This document shows, one piece after another, positions 1 through 7,948 of a stretch of DNA of 34,094 bases. The stretch comes from Sphaerochaeta sp. UBA5849 (GTDB taxonomy: Bacteria > Spirochaetota > Spirochaetia > Sphaerochaetales > Sphaerochaetaceae). Under the pieces are notes generated by a model. That model had not been told where the DNA came from. It saw only the letters and a list, made by a program, of their open reading frames with translations, and did no database searches. The stretch's first letter is position 1. Every line of letters starts with the position of its first letter. The position numbers and the translations under genes are program-made. The stretch lies in the NCBI GenBank assembly GCA_002432715.1, contig DJGJ01000073.1, positions 28,015 through 62,108 on the forward strand, read 5' to 3'.

Positions 1-597
1 GATATAGATGATTCCGCAGCCTTTTGCCTTAAGCTCCCTGATCAGGGCGAAGAGTTGGTTTATTTCCACGCTGGTCAGAGCACTGGTAGGTTCATCCATG
101 ATCAAGACTTTTGCATTGGCATGCAAAGCCTTGGCAATTTCCACCATTTGTTGTTTGGATACTGCAAGATCGCCGACAACAGTGTCAGGATCAATATCGA
201 TATGAAGTGACTGAAGGACTTCAGCAGCTTGCTTTCTCATCAAGCGATTGTCCAGCAGCCTGGCTTTACAAGCCTCATGTCCGAGAAAAATATTCTGCGC
301 AACAGTAAGGTGCGAACACATGTTCAATTCTTGATGGATGATGGACACTCCCAATTGCTGTGCTTGTTTCGGCTTGAGGTCTGAATGAATGTCATTGCCG
401 AACAAGGTGATGGAACCACTGTCTCGGGTATACACTCCACTCAAAATTTTGACCAATGTAGATTTTCCTGCCCCATTTTCACCAAGCAAAGCCATTACCT
501 CGCCGGCTTTTAGTCGAAATCGAACATCGTCGAGGGCTTTTACACCAGGAAATGTTTTTGTGATGTGTTCCATTTCGACGACATACGGGCTATCCAT
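1..597 (-). CDS. Sugar ABC transporter ATP-binding protein (MglA/RbsA type), N-terminal part, cut by window edge
   Basis: Cytoplasmic ATPase that powers import of a sugar or similar small molecule; in this family two ABC domains are fused in a protein of about 500 residues. The 199 codons here cover most of the first domain. Visible are Walker A GENGAGKST (residues 39-47), the Q-loop IIHQELNM, the family-type signature AVSKQQMVEIAKAL and Walker B VLIMDEPTSAL, so this copy looks catalytically competent. The start ATG at 595-597 has AAGGAG nine bases upstream. It lies 77 bases after the stop of the degenerate ATPase gene and is probably co-transcribed with it and the two-component genes. The permease and binding protein would be expected beyond the left edge. 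The substrate cannot be told from this fragment. Confidence 0.93.
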   Translation of the reverse strand, partial: MDSPYVVEMEHITKTFPGVKALDDVRFRLKAGEVMALLGENGAGKSTLVKILSGVYTRDSGSITLFGNDIHSDLKPKQAQQLGVSIIHQELNMCSHLTVAQNIFLGHEACKARLLDNRLMRKQAAEVLQSLHIDIDPDTVVGDLAVSKQQMVEIAKALHANAKVLIMDEPTSALTSVEINQLFALIRELKAKGCGIIYI

Positions 598-674
598 TGT
601 TCTCAGACTCCTTGTTGATAGTCTTGCATGGCTTCATCGGGGAGGATAGGGATGCTTTCTTTGGAATCAGGTGG

Positions 675-2147
675 CTATTCTTTGGATTGCATCGGTATTG
701 AACCGGCAATCCCATGGTATTGGGAAAATTCATTACGGAAGAGTTGGTGGTGTACCCTTCCCTCCTTAAGAATGACGAGACGGTCGGCTATTTGCAGGCA
801 GTCTGAAAGTGATACCGCCAATATCAAAATTGAGCTTCCTCGTTGCTTGAACAAATCAAAATACGAGATGAGCTCCATTCTCTGATACATATCCACTGAG
901 GCAAAGGGTTGGACAACACAGATGAATTCGGGTTTTTGCAATAACAGCCGGTGATAGACCAAGCGAAGCCGATAGGCTTGGTCGAAATCCGAAGGAACCT
1001 TCTTTGCCAGATGCGGTCCAAATTTTTGTTCAAGTTCCCCGGCAAGCGCACTTCTACGGTGAATAGTGAACCACAAGTTCGAAATTTTGTGGTCGGAGGT
1101 GAAAAGCAGGTTATCCAGAACCGAGAGTTGAGGAAAAATCAAGCTCATATCCGGTTTGGGAGGGACCAGTGCAATACTGCGTGAAGATGGACGAAAAGGC
1201 TTATTCCTGTATTCAATAGCTCCCTCATATGCTTGGTTGCTTTTTCCCAACAAGTCGAACAACTGATGGATGACAAGATTTTCACTATCGAGCAGGACAA
1301 CCGTCTCTTGTTTGTGCACAACGAGATTCAAATCATCGATATTTCCATATACCAGATGGTCCAGCTTGAGCAGGGCATCCGTTTTGCTTTGCAGTCCATA
1401 CTGTTGTTGACGGTCGGATAGTTCAACAGATTCGGTAAACTCATTGGCGTAGCAATTAATGATTGCATCGGTCATTTGGTCTGCATACAGATGTTTGATG
1501 ATTCGCCCTTCACGCATGAGATAACATCTTGATGCAAAATGAAAGGCTTCCTGGTGATGGTTGCAGACATAGAGGAATGTCATCCCCTTCTCCTGGCTCA
1601 GGTAGGTGAGGATCGGCTTGAGTCTTGCCAGATCTACTTCACTTACAAACGTGGAGATGTCACGAAGGATGACAAGAGCGCTGTGTGCAAGACTTGCTTT
1701 GAGAAATTGGATCACCAACTTCTCAAAGGATGAAATATCCTTTACCAAGGTTTTTGGTTCAATGGATAGAGAAAGAGGTTGAAGCAGTGCCTGCATCTGG
1801 CTTCCAAGCAATTTGCTGTGAATCAGGTGCTGCCTGCTACGTTTGCGGAGGATGAAGAGGTTGTCTTCAACGCTCATGGTCTCGATGAGCATGGAGTTTC
1901 GTTCAATGATGGTTACTGGATTCTGACTGTGGTTGCTCCCCAGATAATCATTTACCAAAACATTCCTGCAGTAGACATGCCCATAGTGGAGGGCTGCGTT
2001 TTTTTGAAAAATTCCCAATAGCTCATCTATTCCAAGTGCATTCAGACCTATGAGTGCTACTATTTCTCCTCGATAGAGATGGAGATGAATATCGTGCAGA
2101 ACAGGAGGAATCGATACTTGTTCAAGACGGAAAACCTCCTCTCTCAT
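675..2147 (-). CDS. Degenerate sugar-ABC ATPase homologue (predicted pseudo-ATPase)
   Basis: A 490-residue protein with the length and double-domain layout of RbsA/MglA ATPases, but the ATP motifs are gone in both halves. In the first half Walker A reads GLNALGIDE (34-42) instead of GxNGAGKST, the signature reads ISSFEK (138-143), the Walker B region VILRDIS (159-165) has lost both Asp and Glu at their aligned places, and the switch His aligns with Asn. In the second half the Walker A region reads LLDSENLVIHQL and the Walker B region CVVQPFASVD. The reading frame is intact over the full length, so this looks like a retained protein rather than a decaying gene. Its ATG overlaps the kinase stop (ATGA) and has GGGAGAGGAG upstream, giving tight coupling to the kinase. 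I infer a regulatory or scaffold role; the function is not established. No membrane segment is apparent. Confidence 0.85.
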   Translation of the reverse strand: MREEVFRLEQVSIPPVLHDIHLHLYRGEIVALIGLNALGIDELLGIFQKNAALHYGHVYCRNVLVNDYLGSNHSQNPVTIIERNSMLIETMSVEDNLFILRKRSRQHLIHSKLLGSQMQALLQPLSLSIEPKTLVKDISSFEKLVIQFLKASLAHSALVILRDISTFVSEVDLARLKPILTYLSQEKGMTFLYVCNHHQEAFHFASRCYLMREGRIIKHLYADQMTDAIINCYANEFTESVELSDRQQQYGLQSKTDALLKLDHLVYGNIDDLNLVVHKQETVVLLDSENLVIHQLFDLLGKSNQAYEGAIEYRNKPFRPSSRSIALVPPKPDMSLIFPQLSVLDNLLFTSDHKISNLWFTIHRRSALAGELEQKFGPHLAKKVPSDFDQAYRLRLVYHRLLLQKPEFICVVQPFASVDMYQRMELISYFDLFKQRGSSILILAVSLSDCLQIADRLVILKEGRVHHQLFRNEFSQYHGIAGSIPMQSKE

Positions 2148-3166
2148 GCCGGGGGCTCCTCTCCCTTGCTTCTTGGAAGGGAGATTGCCACATCGGTACC
2201 CACCCCTACACAGCTGGTAACCGTCAGGCCGTACTGCTCACCAAACAGAAGCTTGATTCGGTTGTTCACATTCACCAAAGCAATTCCACCTTGGTGCTCG
2301 TCACGTTTTACATAGTCAAAACTTCGGGTGCTCAGTTTTTTCTGCATTTGTTGCAACACATCTTCCTGCATTCCAACCCCATCATCACGAACTGTGATAA
2401 AAAGCCGGCTTTCCGATGTTTCGACGCGAATATACAAGTTGCCTACTCCTACTTTGCACTCAAGACCGTGCACGATACAGTTTTCAACAATGGGTTGAAG
2501 CGTCAGTTTCGGTATCCTGTACTGCAATACTTCATGTTCCTGCTCTCCCTCGAAGCTGATATGAAGCTTGATTCGGTTCCCAAATCTAAATTGTTGGATA
2601 AAGAAATAATTTTTTGTGTTTTCCAGTTCTTGTTGCAGAGAAACCAAATTTTCAACATTGCTTATGGTATAGCGGAAGAAGGTGGACAAGGCTTCTGTCA
2701 TGGTTGCCACCGAGTCCAACCCTGCAAGCAGGGCTTCACTGCGGATACCCTCCAATGTGTTGTAGAGAAAATGCGGATTGATTTGGTTCTGCAATGCCAA
2801 AAACTGAGCTTGGCGTTTGCTGGCATTCATGATTTGATCGGTGTTGAGCAAGGTTTCCAACGTTTTATTGAGGTCGACCATCTCTTTGTTCAACGGAATC
2901 TTATCGTCGACAATGGCATGGAAGGTATAACCAGAGGCAAATAATTGCATAATATGCTTGGTTCTTCCATAGGGAAGATAGAGCGTGTAATATGAAACGA
3001 ATCCTACTATGAGTGTTGCCGATACTATGAGAAGCAGGAAAAGAGGGGATGTAATACGGTCTTGACGATACAGCAGGGCCAACATCAGCGTGAGTATGAT
3101 GAGAATGGTGAGGCTTAAAACAAGGAGCACTACTCTCGTTTCAAGATAATACGTTCGCCTAGCCAT
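2144..3166 (-). CDS. Sensor histidine kinase, YesM/LytS-like class, without an extracellular sensor domain
   Basis: A 340-residue membrane kinase, predicted partner of the response regulator that precedes it. Two hydrophobic segments (about 11-33 and 41-60) are separated by only about seven residues, so there is no periplasmic sensing domain. Next come a linker, the His_kinase region QNQINPHFLYNTLEG with phospho-acceptor His132, the ATPase N box with Asn229 (PIVENCIVHG), DDGVGM (261-266) and a glycine-rich GGIALVNV (293-300). I chose ATG 3166 because it has AGGA upstream and begins the typical membrane segment; a longer open frame starting near 3370 lies inside the regulator gene and is not credible. 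The start overlaps the regulator stop by 8 bases and the end overlaps the pseudo-ATPase start by 4. Classical YesM kinases carry a large extracellular domain, so the signal here must come by another route. Confidence 0.92.
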   Translation of the reverse strand: MARRTYYLETRVVLLVLSLTILIILTLMLALLYRQDRITSPLFLLLIVSATLIVGFVSYYTLYLPYGRTKHIMQLFASGYTFHAIVDDKIPLNKEMVDLNKTLETLLNTDQIMNASKRQAQFLALQNQINPHFLYNTLEGIRSEALLAGLDSVATMTEALSTFFRYTISNVENLVSLQQELENTKNYFFIQQFRFGNRIKLHISFEGEQEHEVLQYRIPKLTLQPIVENCIVHGLECKVGVGNLYIRVETSESRLFITVRDDGVGMQEDVLQQMQKKLSTRSFDYVKRDEHQGGIALVNVNNRIKLLFGEQYGLTVTSCVGVGTDVAISLPRSKGEEPPA

Positions 3167-4700
3167 ACAATTTCCTATACTCGATTGGCTTGATTTGACA
3201 AGTCTTCTTGAAAATCTTCGTAAAATGTTTCGGGTCGTGATACCCCACCTGCAGGGCGATTTGGGCAATACCGAGATTTGTTTCAGAGAGCAGCTCTTTT
3301 GCCTTTTTGATACGGAGGTCGAGCACATACTCTGCAAAACCTTGTCCGACGCTCTTCTTGAAGAGAGCACTGAAATACGAACTGTTGAGATGTACGATTT
3401 CGCTGACTCCCTCCAAACTCAATAATTCATCTTGATAGTGCTGAGCCAAATACTCCTGGGCTATACGGATGGGTTTCGCAATTGAAGATTCCCTGCTTTG
3501 ACGGTAGAGCGTGAAAAGTTGTTGCATGGAAGTGCAGAATTGCTTTTTCAAATCCTCATAGGTTGGAGCTTGGTCTACCTCCGCCACATGCTCTTCAGTT
3601 TTAATTTCCAGTTGTGCATGCATCTTGATAAATTCTGCAGCATGTTCGATGCTTAGCTTGAAAGCATTCAGAACAGTGTGCATCGGCTCTTTCGCCCTGT
3701 CGATTTCCTCAAGCAATGCATGGCACACCGATCCAATTTCATCGCTGTTTTGTGCACAGCACTGCTTGAATGCCTCATCGATTCTTCTGACATACGGTGC
3801 ACTGTTTTCCTCCTCAACAGCTTTTGCTTGATACAAATTTCCATGTCCGTTGACAAGCCTGTTGGCAAGCACTTGCTTTGCAGACCGGTAGGACATGACA
3901 AGATCTGCAAGCTGCCGGACTTCAATACCTAACGCCAGTGTGCAACGCAACTCTCCAAAAATCTGTGTTTGTGTCTTGAGTAAGTCGACCAATATTTGAT
4001 TACCGGCTGCTGCGGGGCTTTCACCATGCCCGGGATGCATCCAGAGCAGGTAGACATCGCCATGGAGGCAGCAAACTGTCGGCCCTTGTACTGAGTCGGA
4101 GAACACCTGCTCGATTTTCTTGGCGATCACAAGGCTTACCTGGGTTCTTGCACTCCCTTGGATACCGACCATTCCAATCTGCAGGCTTGCCCCCTGCTCG
4201 TACCAAGGGAGGAGAATTTGTGTATCTTGTGAAACGAGAAACGATGCAAAGCTGGTTTTCTTTAGATGGTTCCGATCTTGTTGTACTTGGTTTTGTATTG
4301 CCTTTGATTGTGCTTGTTGTTCCTGCAATCGCACAAAAGTCTCTTTCATGCGAAGCAGTGTTTGATTCAGTTCGATCTGCTTGATAGGCTTAAGCAGGTA
4401 CTCTGCAACACCGAACTTGATTGCGCTTTGTGCATAATCAAATTGACGATGCCCGCTTATGATGATGAACTGGATATGGTCATCCACTTCTTTGGCGCTT
4501 TGAATCAACTGCAGACCATCCAAGCCCGGCATGCGGATGTCGGTAATTACCAAGTCTGGGCGTTTCTCTTTAATTGCTTCAAGTGCACTGATACCATCAA
4601 AGGCCGTACCCACCAAGCTGAGGCCGAGCCCTTCCCAATCAATAAGGGCGCAAATGAGTGCACATACCCGTTCTTCATCGTCTGCCACCAGTACCTTCAT
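3159..4700 (-). CDS. Response regulator with C-terminal AraC-type DNA-binding domain (YesN-like)
   Basis: A 513-residue transcription regulator. The receiver domain is at the N terminus (acidic pair DDE at 7-9, phospho-acceptor Asp54 in TDIRMPG, Lys104 in YLLKPI). A long middle region follows (about 120-400), and an AraC/XylS double helix-turn-helix occupies roughly the last 105 residues, including HLNSSYFSALFKKSVGQ and VGYHDPKHFTKIFKK. Proteins of this type, paired with YesM-like kinases, usually control carbohydrate uptake and use genes nearby; control of the adjacent sugar transporter is inference. ATG 4698-4700 gives the canonical start MKVLVADDEE. No Shine-Dalgarno sequence is visible, but TACAAT (4708-4713 on this strand) sits 7 bases upstream, so a leaderless transcript is possible. 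The cobB stop is 37 bases upstream, so read-through from that gene is also possible. Confidence 0.94.
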   Translation of the reverse strand: MKVLVADDEERVCALICALIDWEGLGLSLVGTAFDGISALEAIKEKRPDLVITDIRMPGLDGLQLIQSAKEVDDHIQFIIISGHRQFDYAQSAIKFGVAEYLLKPIKQIELNQTLLRMKETFVRLQEQQAQSKAIQNQVQQDRNHLKKTSFASFLVSQDTQILLPWYEQGASLQIGMVGIQGSARTQVSLVIAKKIEQVFSDSVQGPTVCCLHGDVYLLWMHPGHGESPAAAGNQILVDLLKTQTQIFGELRCTLALGIEVRQLADLVMSYRSAKQVLANRLVNGHGNLYQAKAVEEENSAPYVRRIDEAFKQCCAQNSDEIGSVCHALLEEIDRAKEPMHTVLNAFKLSIEHAAEFIKMHAQLEIKTEEHVAEVDQAPTYEDLKKQFCTSMQQLFTLYRQSRESSIAKPIRIAQEYLAQHYQDELLSLEGVSEIVHLNSSYFSALFKKSVGQGFAEYVLDLRIKKAKELLSETNLGIAQIALQVGYHDPKHFTKIFKKTCQIKPIEYRKLYG

Positions 4701-4707
4701 GCGTGCT

Positions 4708-4713
4708 ATTGTA
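4708..4713 (-). promoter_or_regulatory. Candidate -10 box directly before the response regulator start
   Basis: TACAAT on the minus strand ends 7 bases before the regulator ATG, which would put the transcript start at or next to the start codon. No good -35 hexamer is seen at 16-18 bases (the best is TTTCTT at 17), so this is a weak call based on position, the -10 match and the missing ribosome site. Confidence 0.3.
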
Positions 4714-4737
4714 CGGCCAAATCTGCATGAAAGAAAG

Positions 4738-5538
4738 TCAAACCAGAGGCTTTCGACTCTCCAAGGTAGTGAGAAAGTCAGCCAGTGCTGAAGAGAATTG
4801 TTGCAGGTCGGTAAAACGCAGTGTTGCAGATGAGTCAAAACTGGTTTTCTGGGCATTCACAATAACCAGGGGAGCACCTCGATGTACTGTGTAGGCTGGA
4901 AATGAAGCTGCGGGTTGCACTACCAACGAGGAACCCAACACCAAGCATAGTTGTGCATGATTGAACATCTCATACGCTCTTGAGAGGGTGAACCCATCAA
5001 GATTCTCTCCATAGAAGACGATGTCGGGCTTTATCACCCCACCGCATTCAGTACAACGGGGCACCTGTCCTTCCAAGACCAGGGGAGCAACATGCTGATA
5101 CGGGTAATAAGCGTTACAGTTCGTACAGTGGTGATGCTCAGCGCTTCCATGCACCTCGTAACACTTCTTGCTTCCTGCCTTTTTATGCAACATATCAATG
5201 TTTTGGGTGAATAGGCCTTCCAGATAACCCTTCTGCTCGAGCGTGGCCAAAGCCGTATGGACTGTATTGGGTTGATACGTATCAAGCTTGTACCAATACT
5301 CTTTTGCCCATTCATAGAATATTTCCGGGTTGTTCTTGAAAAAGGATATGCTCAGGATTTCTTCCACTTGGTAGGTCTTCCAATTGTTTGCATACACCCC
5401 ACTGGAACTGCGAAAGTCAGGAATACCTGAGAGGGTGGAAATCCCGGCCCCGGTGAGCACCACTGTAGACCGGGAGTTTTTGATAAGGGCCTTGAGGATT
5501 TCAAATTTCTTGGAAAATACAGCTTCTTTCTCTACCAC
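4738..5538 (-). CDS. cobB: NAD-dependent protein deacylase, Sir2 family
   Basis: A 266-residue cytoplasmic sirtuin that removes acetyl or related acyl groups from lysines, consuming NAD. Visible motifs are GAGIST (30-35) and IPDFRS (39-44) for NAD binding, TQNID (111-115), catalytic His130 in HG, four zinc-binding cysteines (138, 141, 162, 165) and GSSLVVQPA near 202-210. The start is GTG 5536-5538, with AGAAGGAG upstream. It begins 21 bases after the miaB stop, so it is probably in an operon with folD and miaB; the response regulator starts 37 bases after its end. Sirtuins of this size are a normal bacterial form. The substrate is not deducible; the symbol is by family. Confidence 0.93.
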   Translation of the reverse strand: MVEKEAVFSKKFEILKALIKNSRSTVVLTGAGISTLSGIPDFRSSSGVYANNWKTYQVEEILSISFFKNNPEIFYEWAKEYWYKLDTYQPNTVHTALATLEQKGYLEGLFTQNIDMLHKKAGSKKCYEVHGSAEHHHCTNCNAYYPYQHVAPLVLEGQVPRCTECGGVIKPDIVFYGENLDGFTLSRAYEMFNHAQLCLVLGSSLVVQPAASFPAYTVHRGAPLVIVNAQKTSFDSSATLRFTDLQQFSSALADFLTTLESRKPLV

Positions 5539-5559
5539 ACCTACACTCCTTCTATTTTT

Positions 5560-6861
5560 TTAAGAACATTGTACACCAGTATAGGTATTCCCACTGAGTG
5601 CTGTGAGCTTGACGTGAACAATTTCTCCTTTTTTCGCTGTTGAGGGGAAGGCAACCATCTCGTTGTGCTCGGTTTTCCCAAGCATGCTCTTCTGGTCATG
5701 CTTCGAGACTTGTGTTACCAATACCTCTACGAGGGAGCCGACCCGCTTCTGCTTCTCCTCGGCAAAGATTGCATGCTGAAATTCAATAAGTGCCTGGAGC
5801 CGCCTTCCCTTCTCATCCTCGTCAATTTGTTCCTGCATCTGAACAGCTTTCGTACCTTCTCGTGGGTTGTAATAGTACATGAACGCTTCGAGACACTTCA
5901 TATGTGAGAGAACAGAAAGCGTCTCTTGGTATTCTTCTTCTGTTTCAGAGGGAAACCCTACCATGACATCGGTCGAGAACGTGATGGTTGGAACGGCAAG
6001 TCGCAGGTCGTCGATAAGTGTGAGGAACTGGGTGCGGGAGTATTTGCGGTTCATTAAGGAGAGAATGCGGCTTGAGCCGCTTTGCAGTGGCAGATGCAGG
6101 TGCCTGGCTATCTGCTTCTCCTCCTTGATCACTTCAATAAGTTCCTTTGAGAAGTCCTTGGGGTGCGGACTTTCGAAGCGGATCCATTTGATTGAGTTCT
6201 GTTCGCTGCATATTTTTTTCAACAGCTTGGGGAAGTTGATCACACTCCCGTCTTCTTGCACATAGTGGTAACTGTTGACATTCTGGCCAAGCAGTGTCAC
6301 TTCCTTGACTCCCTTGGAATCAAGGAATGCAAGTTCCTTCAGAATGTCCTCTACCGGACGCGATACTTCACGGCCGCGTACATACGGGACGATGCAGTAG
6401 GCGCAAAAGTTGTTGCATCCGTTCATGATCGGGATGTATGAACTGAACTCACCCTCCTGATAATATGAATTCCCAAAGGTATAGGACTCAGAGTGTTCAT
6501 CCATTTTGCCGTCCATCGAAGTTAAAATGTTCACAATCCTCTGTTTGTCGTTGGTACCGATTACATAGTCGACTTGCGGGGCATCGCCCTTCAGGTCCTC
6601 TTGCAGTCTTTCGGCCATACAACCTGTTACGATCAAGGTCAAAGGTTTCTTGCTTTTTATGTATGCGAAGTATCCCAGCCTTCCCCAAATACGGTTGTCA
6701 GCGCTTTTGCGCACGGTGCAGGTATTGAGTATGGCGCAGTCGGCGTCCTCTGCATGTGAGGCAGGGACCAGCCCTGCACCTTTGAGCTGCAGCTCCAGGG
6801 CATTGCTCTCAGCTACGTTCATCTGGCAACCATAGGTCTCCAGCCAATAGGTATGAATCAT
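5560..6861 (-). CDS. miaB: tRNA-2-methylthio-N6-dimethylallyladenosine synthase
   Basis: A 433-residue radical-SAM methylthiotransferase that adds a methylthio group to i6A37 of tRNAs. The N-terminal UPF0004 domain holds the cysteines of the auxiliary iron-sulphur cluster (YGCQMN, NTCTVR, VTGCMAE). The radical-SAM loop is CNNFCAYCIVPYVRGRE, followed by the signature SRPVEDI that favours MiaB over the related MtaB and RimO. A TRAM RNA-binding domain ends the protein. The start ATG 6859-6861 overlaps the folD stop as ATGA. A frame extension beyond this start lies inside folD and was ignored. It is translationally coupled to folD and followed by cobB after 21 bases. Confidence 0.96.
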   Translation of the reverse strand: MIHTYWLETYGCQMNVAESNALELQLKGAGLVPASHAEDADCAILNTCTVRKSADNRIWGRLGYFAYIKSKKPLTLIVTGCMAERLQEDLKGDAPQVDYVIGTNDKQRIVNILTSMDGKMDEHSESYTFGNSYYQEGEFSSYIPIMNGCNNFCAYCIVPYVRGREVSRPVEDILKELAFLDSKGVKEVTLLGQNVNSYHYVQEDGSVINFPKLLKKICSEQNSIKWIRFESPHPKDFSKELIEVIKEEKQIARHLHLPLQSGSSRILSLMNRKYSRTQFLTLIDDLRLAVPTITFSTDVMVGFPSETEEEYQETLSVLSHMKCLEAFMYYYNPREGTKAVQMQEQIDEDEKGRRLQALIEFQHAIFAEEKQKRVGSLVEVLVTQVSKHDQKSMLGKTEHNEMVAFPSTAKKGEIVHVKLTALSGNTYTGVQCS

Positions 6862-7742
6862 TGCGTTTCCTTCTGTGCAAGCTGCAAAGCAGCCTGCATA
6901 GTGTTTTTCATAAGCATGGCTATGGTCATAACCCCGACCCCACCGGGAACCGGAGTGATGGCCTTGCAATGGGGAGCGACATGTTCAAAATCCACATCCC
7001 CCACCAGTCTATAGCCACGTTTTCGACTGGCGTCTTCTATACGATTGATACCGACATCGATCACTACACAACCCTCTTTGACCATGGCTTCGGTCACATA
7101 GAGAGGCCTTCCAATTGCTGCAATCAGAATATCGGCTTGCTTTGTAATCTGTTGAAGCTTTTCTGTTTTCGAGTGACAGATTGTTACTGTTGCATCCCGG
7201 CCTTTTTGCATCAGCAGGCTTGCCATGGGCTTTCCGACGATATTGCTTCTGCCAAGGATGACCACATGCTTGGAGGAGCATGAGATGCTATAGTAATCGA
7301 GTATTTGCAGTACTCCAAGGGGAGTGCAGCTGACAAAGCCGGGCTTTCCTATCAAGAGATTGCCGACATTTTGTGGATGAAACCCATCGACATCCTTTTC
7401 CACCCGTATGGTTTGGATCACCAGGTCGGCATCCAGATGGGCAGGCAGCGGCATTTGCACCAGGATTCCATGAACGGAAGAATCTTCATTGAGGGTATGG
7501 ATCAGTTCTAGCAACGCTTCCTGGCTTGTATCGGAAGGAAGATGATAGTCACGGTGTCCGAATCCAAGCGAAAGGCAGGCTTGTTTCTTGCCTTGCACAT
7601 AACTTTGGCTTGCGGGATCGCTTCCGACCAGAATAACGGCCAACGTGGGAGGAAAACCATACTTCTCCACAAATACGTTGCAATCAGATTGCAGTGATTC
7701 ATATACTTTTTCTGCTACTTCTTTTCCTGTTAGTATCTGCAT
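6858..7742 (-). CDS. folD: Bifunctional methylenetetrahydrofolate dehydrogenase/cyclohydrolase
   Basis: A 294-residue cytoplasmic enzyme of one-carbon metabolism that interconverts 5,10-methylene- and 10-formyl-tetrahydrofolate. Family signatures are all present: SYVQGKKQA with the catalytic Tyr/Lys pair, VQMPLPAHLD, DVDGFHPQNVG, CTPLGV, the NADP-binding GRSNIVGKPM and C-terminal PVPGGVGVMTIAML. Its length matches the family. The start ATG 7740-7742 has GAGGAG upstream. It is the first gene of folD-miaB-cobB and is divergent from the outer-membrane gene at 7949. A possible weak promoter on this strand is TTGCCA, 18 bases, TACTGT, within 7743-7810. Confidence 0.96.
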   Translation of the reverse strand: MQILTGKEVAEKVYESLQSDCNVFVEKYGFPPTLAVILVGSDPASQSYVQGKKQACLSLGFGHRDYHLPSDTSQEALLELIHTLNEDSSVHGILVQMPLPAHLDADLVIQTIRVEKDVDGFHPQNVGNLLIGKPGFVSCTPLGVLQILDYYSISCSSKHVVILGRSNIVGKPMASLLMQKGRDATVTICHSKTEKLQQITKQADILIAAIGRPLYVTEAMVKEGCVVIDVGINRIEDASRKRGYRLVGDVDFEHVAPHCKAITPVPGGVGVMTIAMLMKNTMQAALQLAQKETQ

Positions 7743-7815
7743 CGCTTTCTCCTCACGTTCAAAGAGTACAGTACCCTAAAACAATTGTTTTTGGCAACAA
7801 ACCTTCAAGCGGGAT

Positions 7816-7844
7816 TTGCCTTTCGTAATGACACTTACTATACT
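7816..7844 (+). promoter_or_regulatory. Predicted sigma-70 promoter for the outer-membrane protein and lipoprotein genes
   Basis: TTGCCT (7816-7821), 17 bases, then TATACT (7839-7844) on the plus strand. Both hexamers are close to consensus and the spacing is ideal. Transcription would start near 7851, leaving about 100 bases of leader before the ATG at 7949. The rest of the 206-base intergenic region (7743-7948) holds no gene that I can recognise. Confidence 0.55.
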
Positions 7845-7948
7845 GTCAAACAGGTATGCATATTCCTTTGTATCGGGTATAGTCATACCAACGCTTATTG
7901 TAACGGAACAAACATACCAGTTGTTCTCTACGTACATTGAGGTACCGA

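Noticed and set aside
1..597. Signature AVSKQQ as possible evidence that the live ATPase is also degenerate
   Set aside because: MglA-type ATPases normally read SVSQ or SVAQ here, and Walker A and B are intact, so this is ordinary for the family.
2054..2944. Plus-strand open frame of 296 codons
   Set aside because: It lies entirely antisense to the histidine kinase and pseudo-ATPase genes, whose motifs are unmistakable on the other strand, and its translation shows no family features.
7743..7810. ACAATTGT and GTACTGTAC palindromes upstream of folD as operators
   Set aside because: They are too short to stand out in an AT-rich gap, and no second copy with the same spacing was seen.
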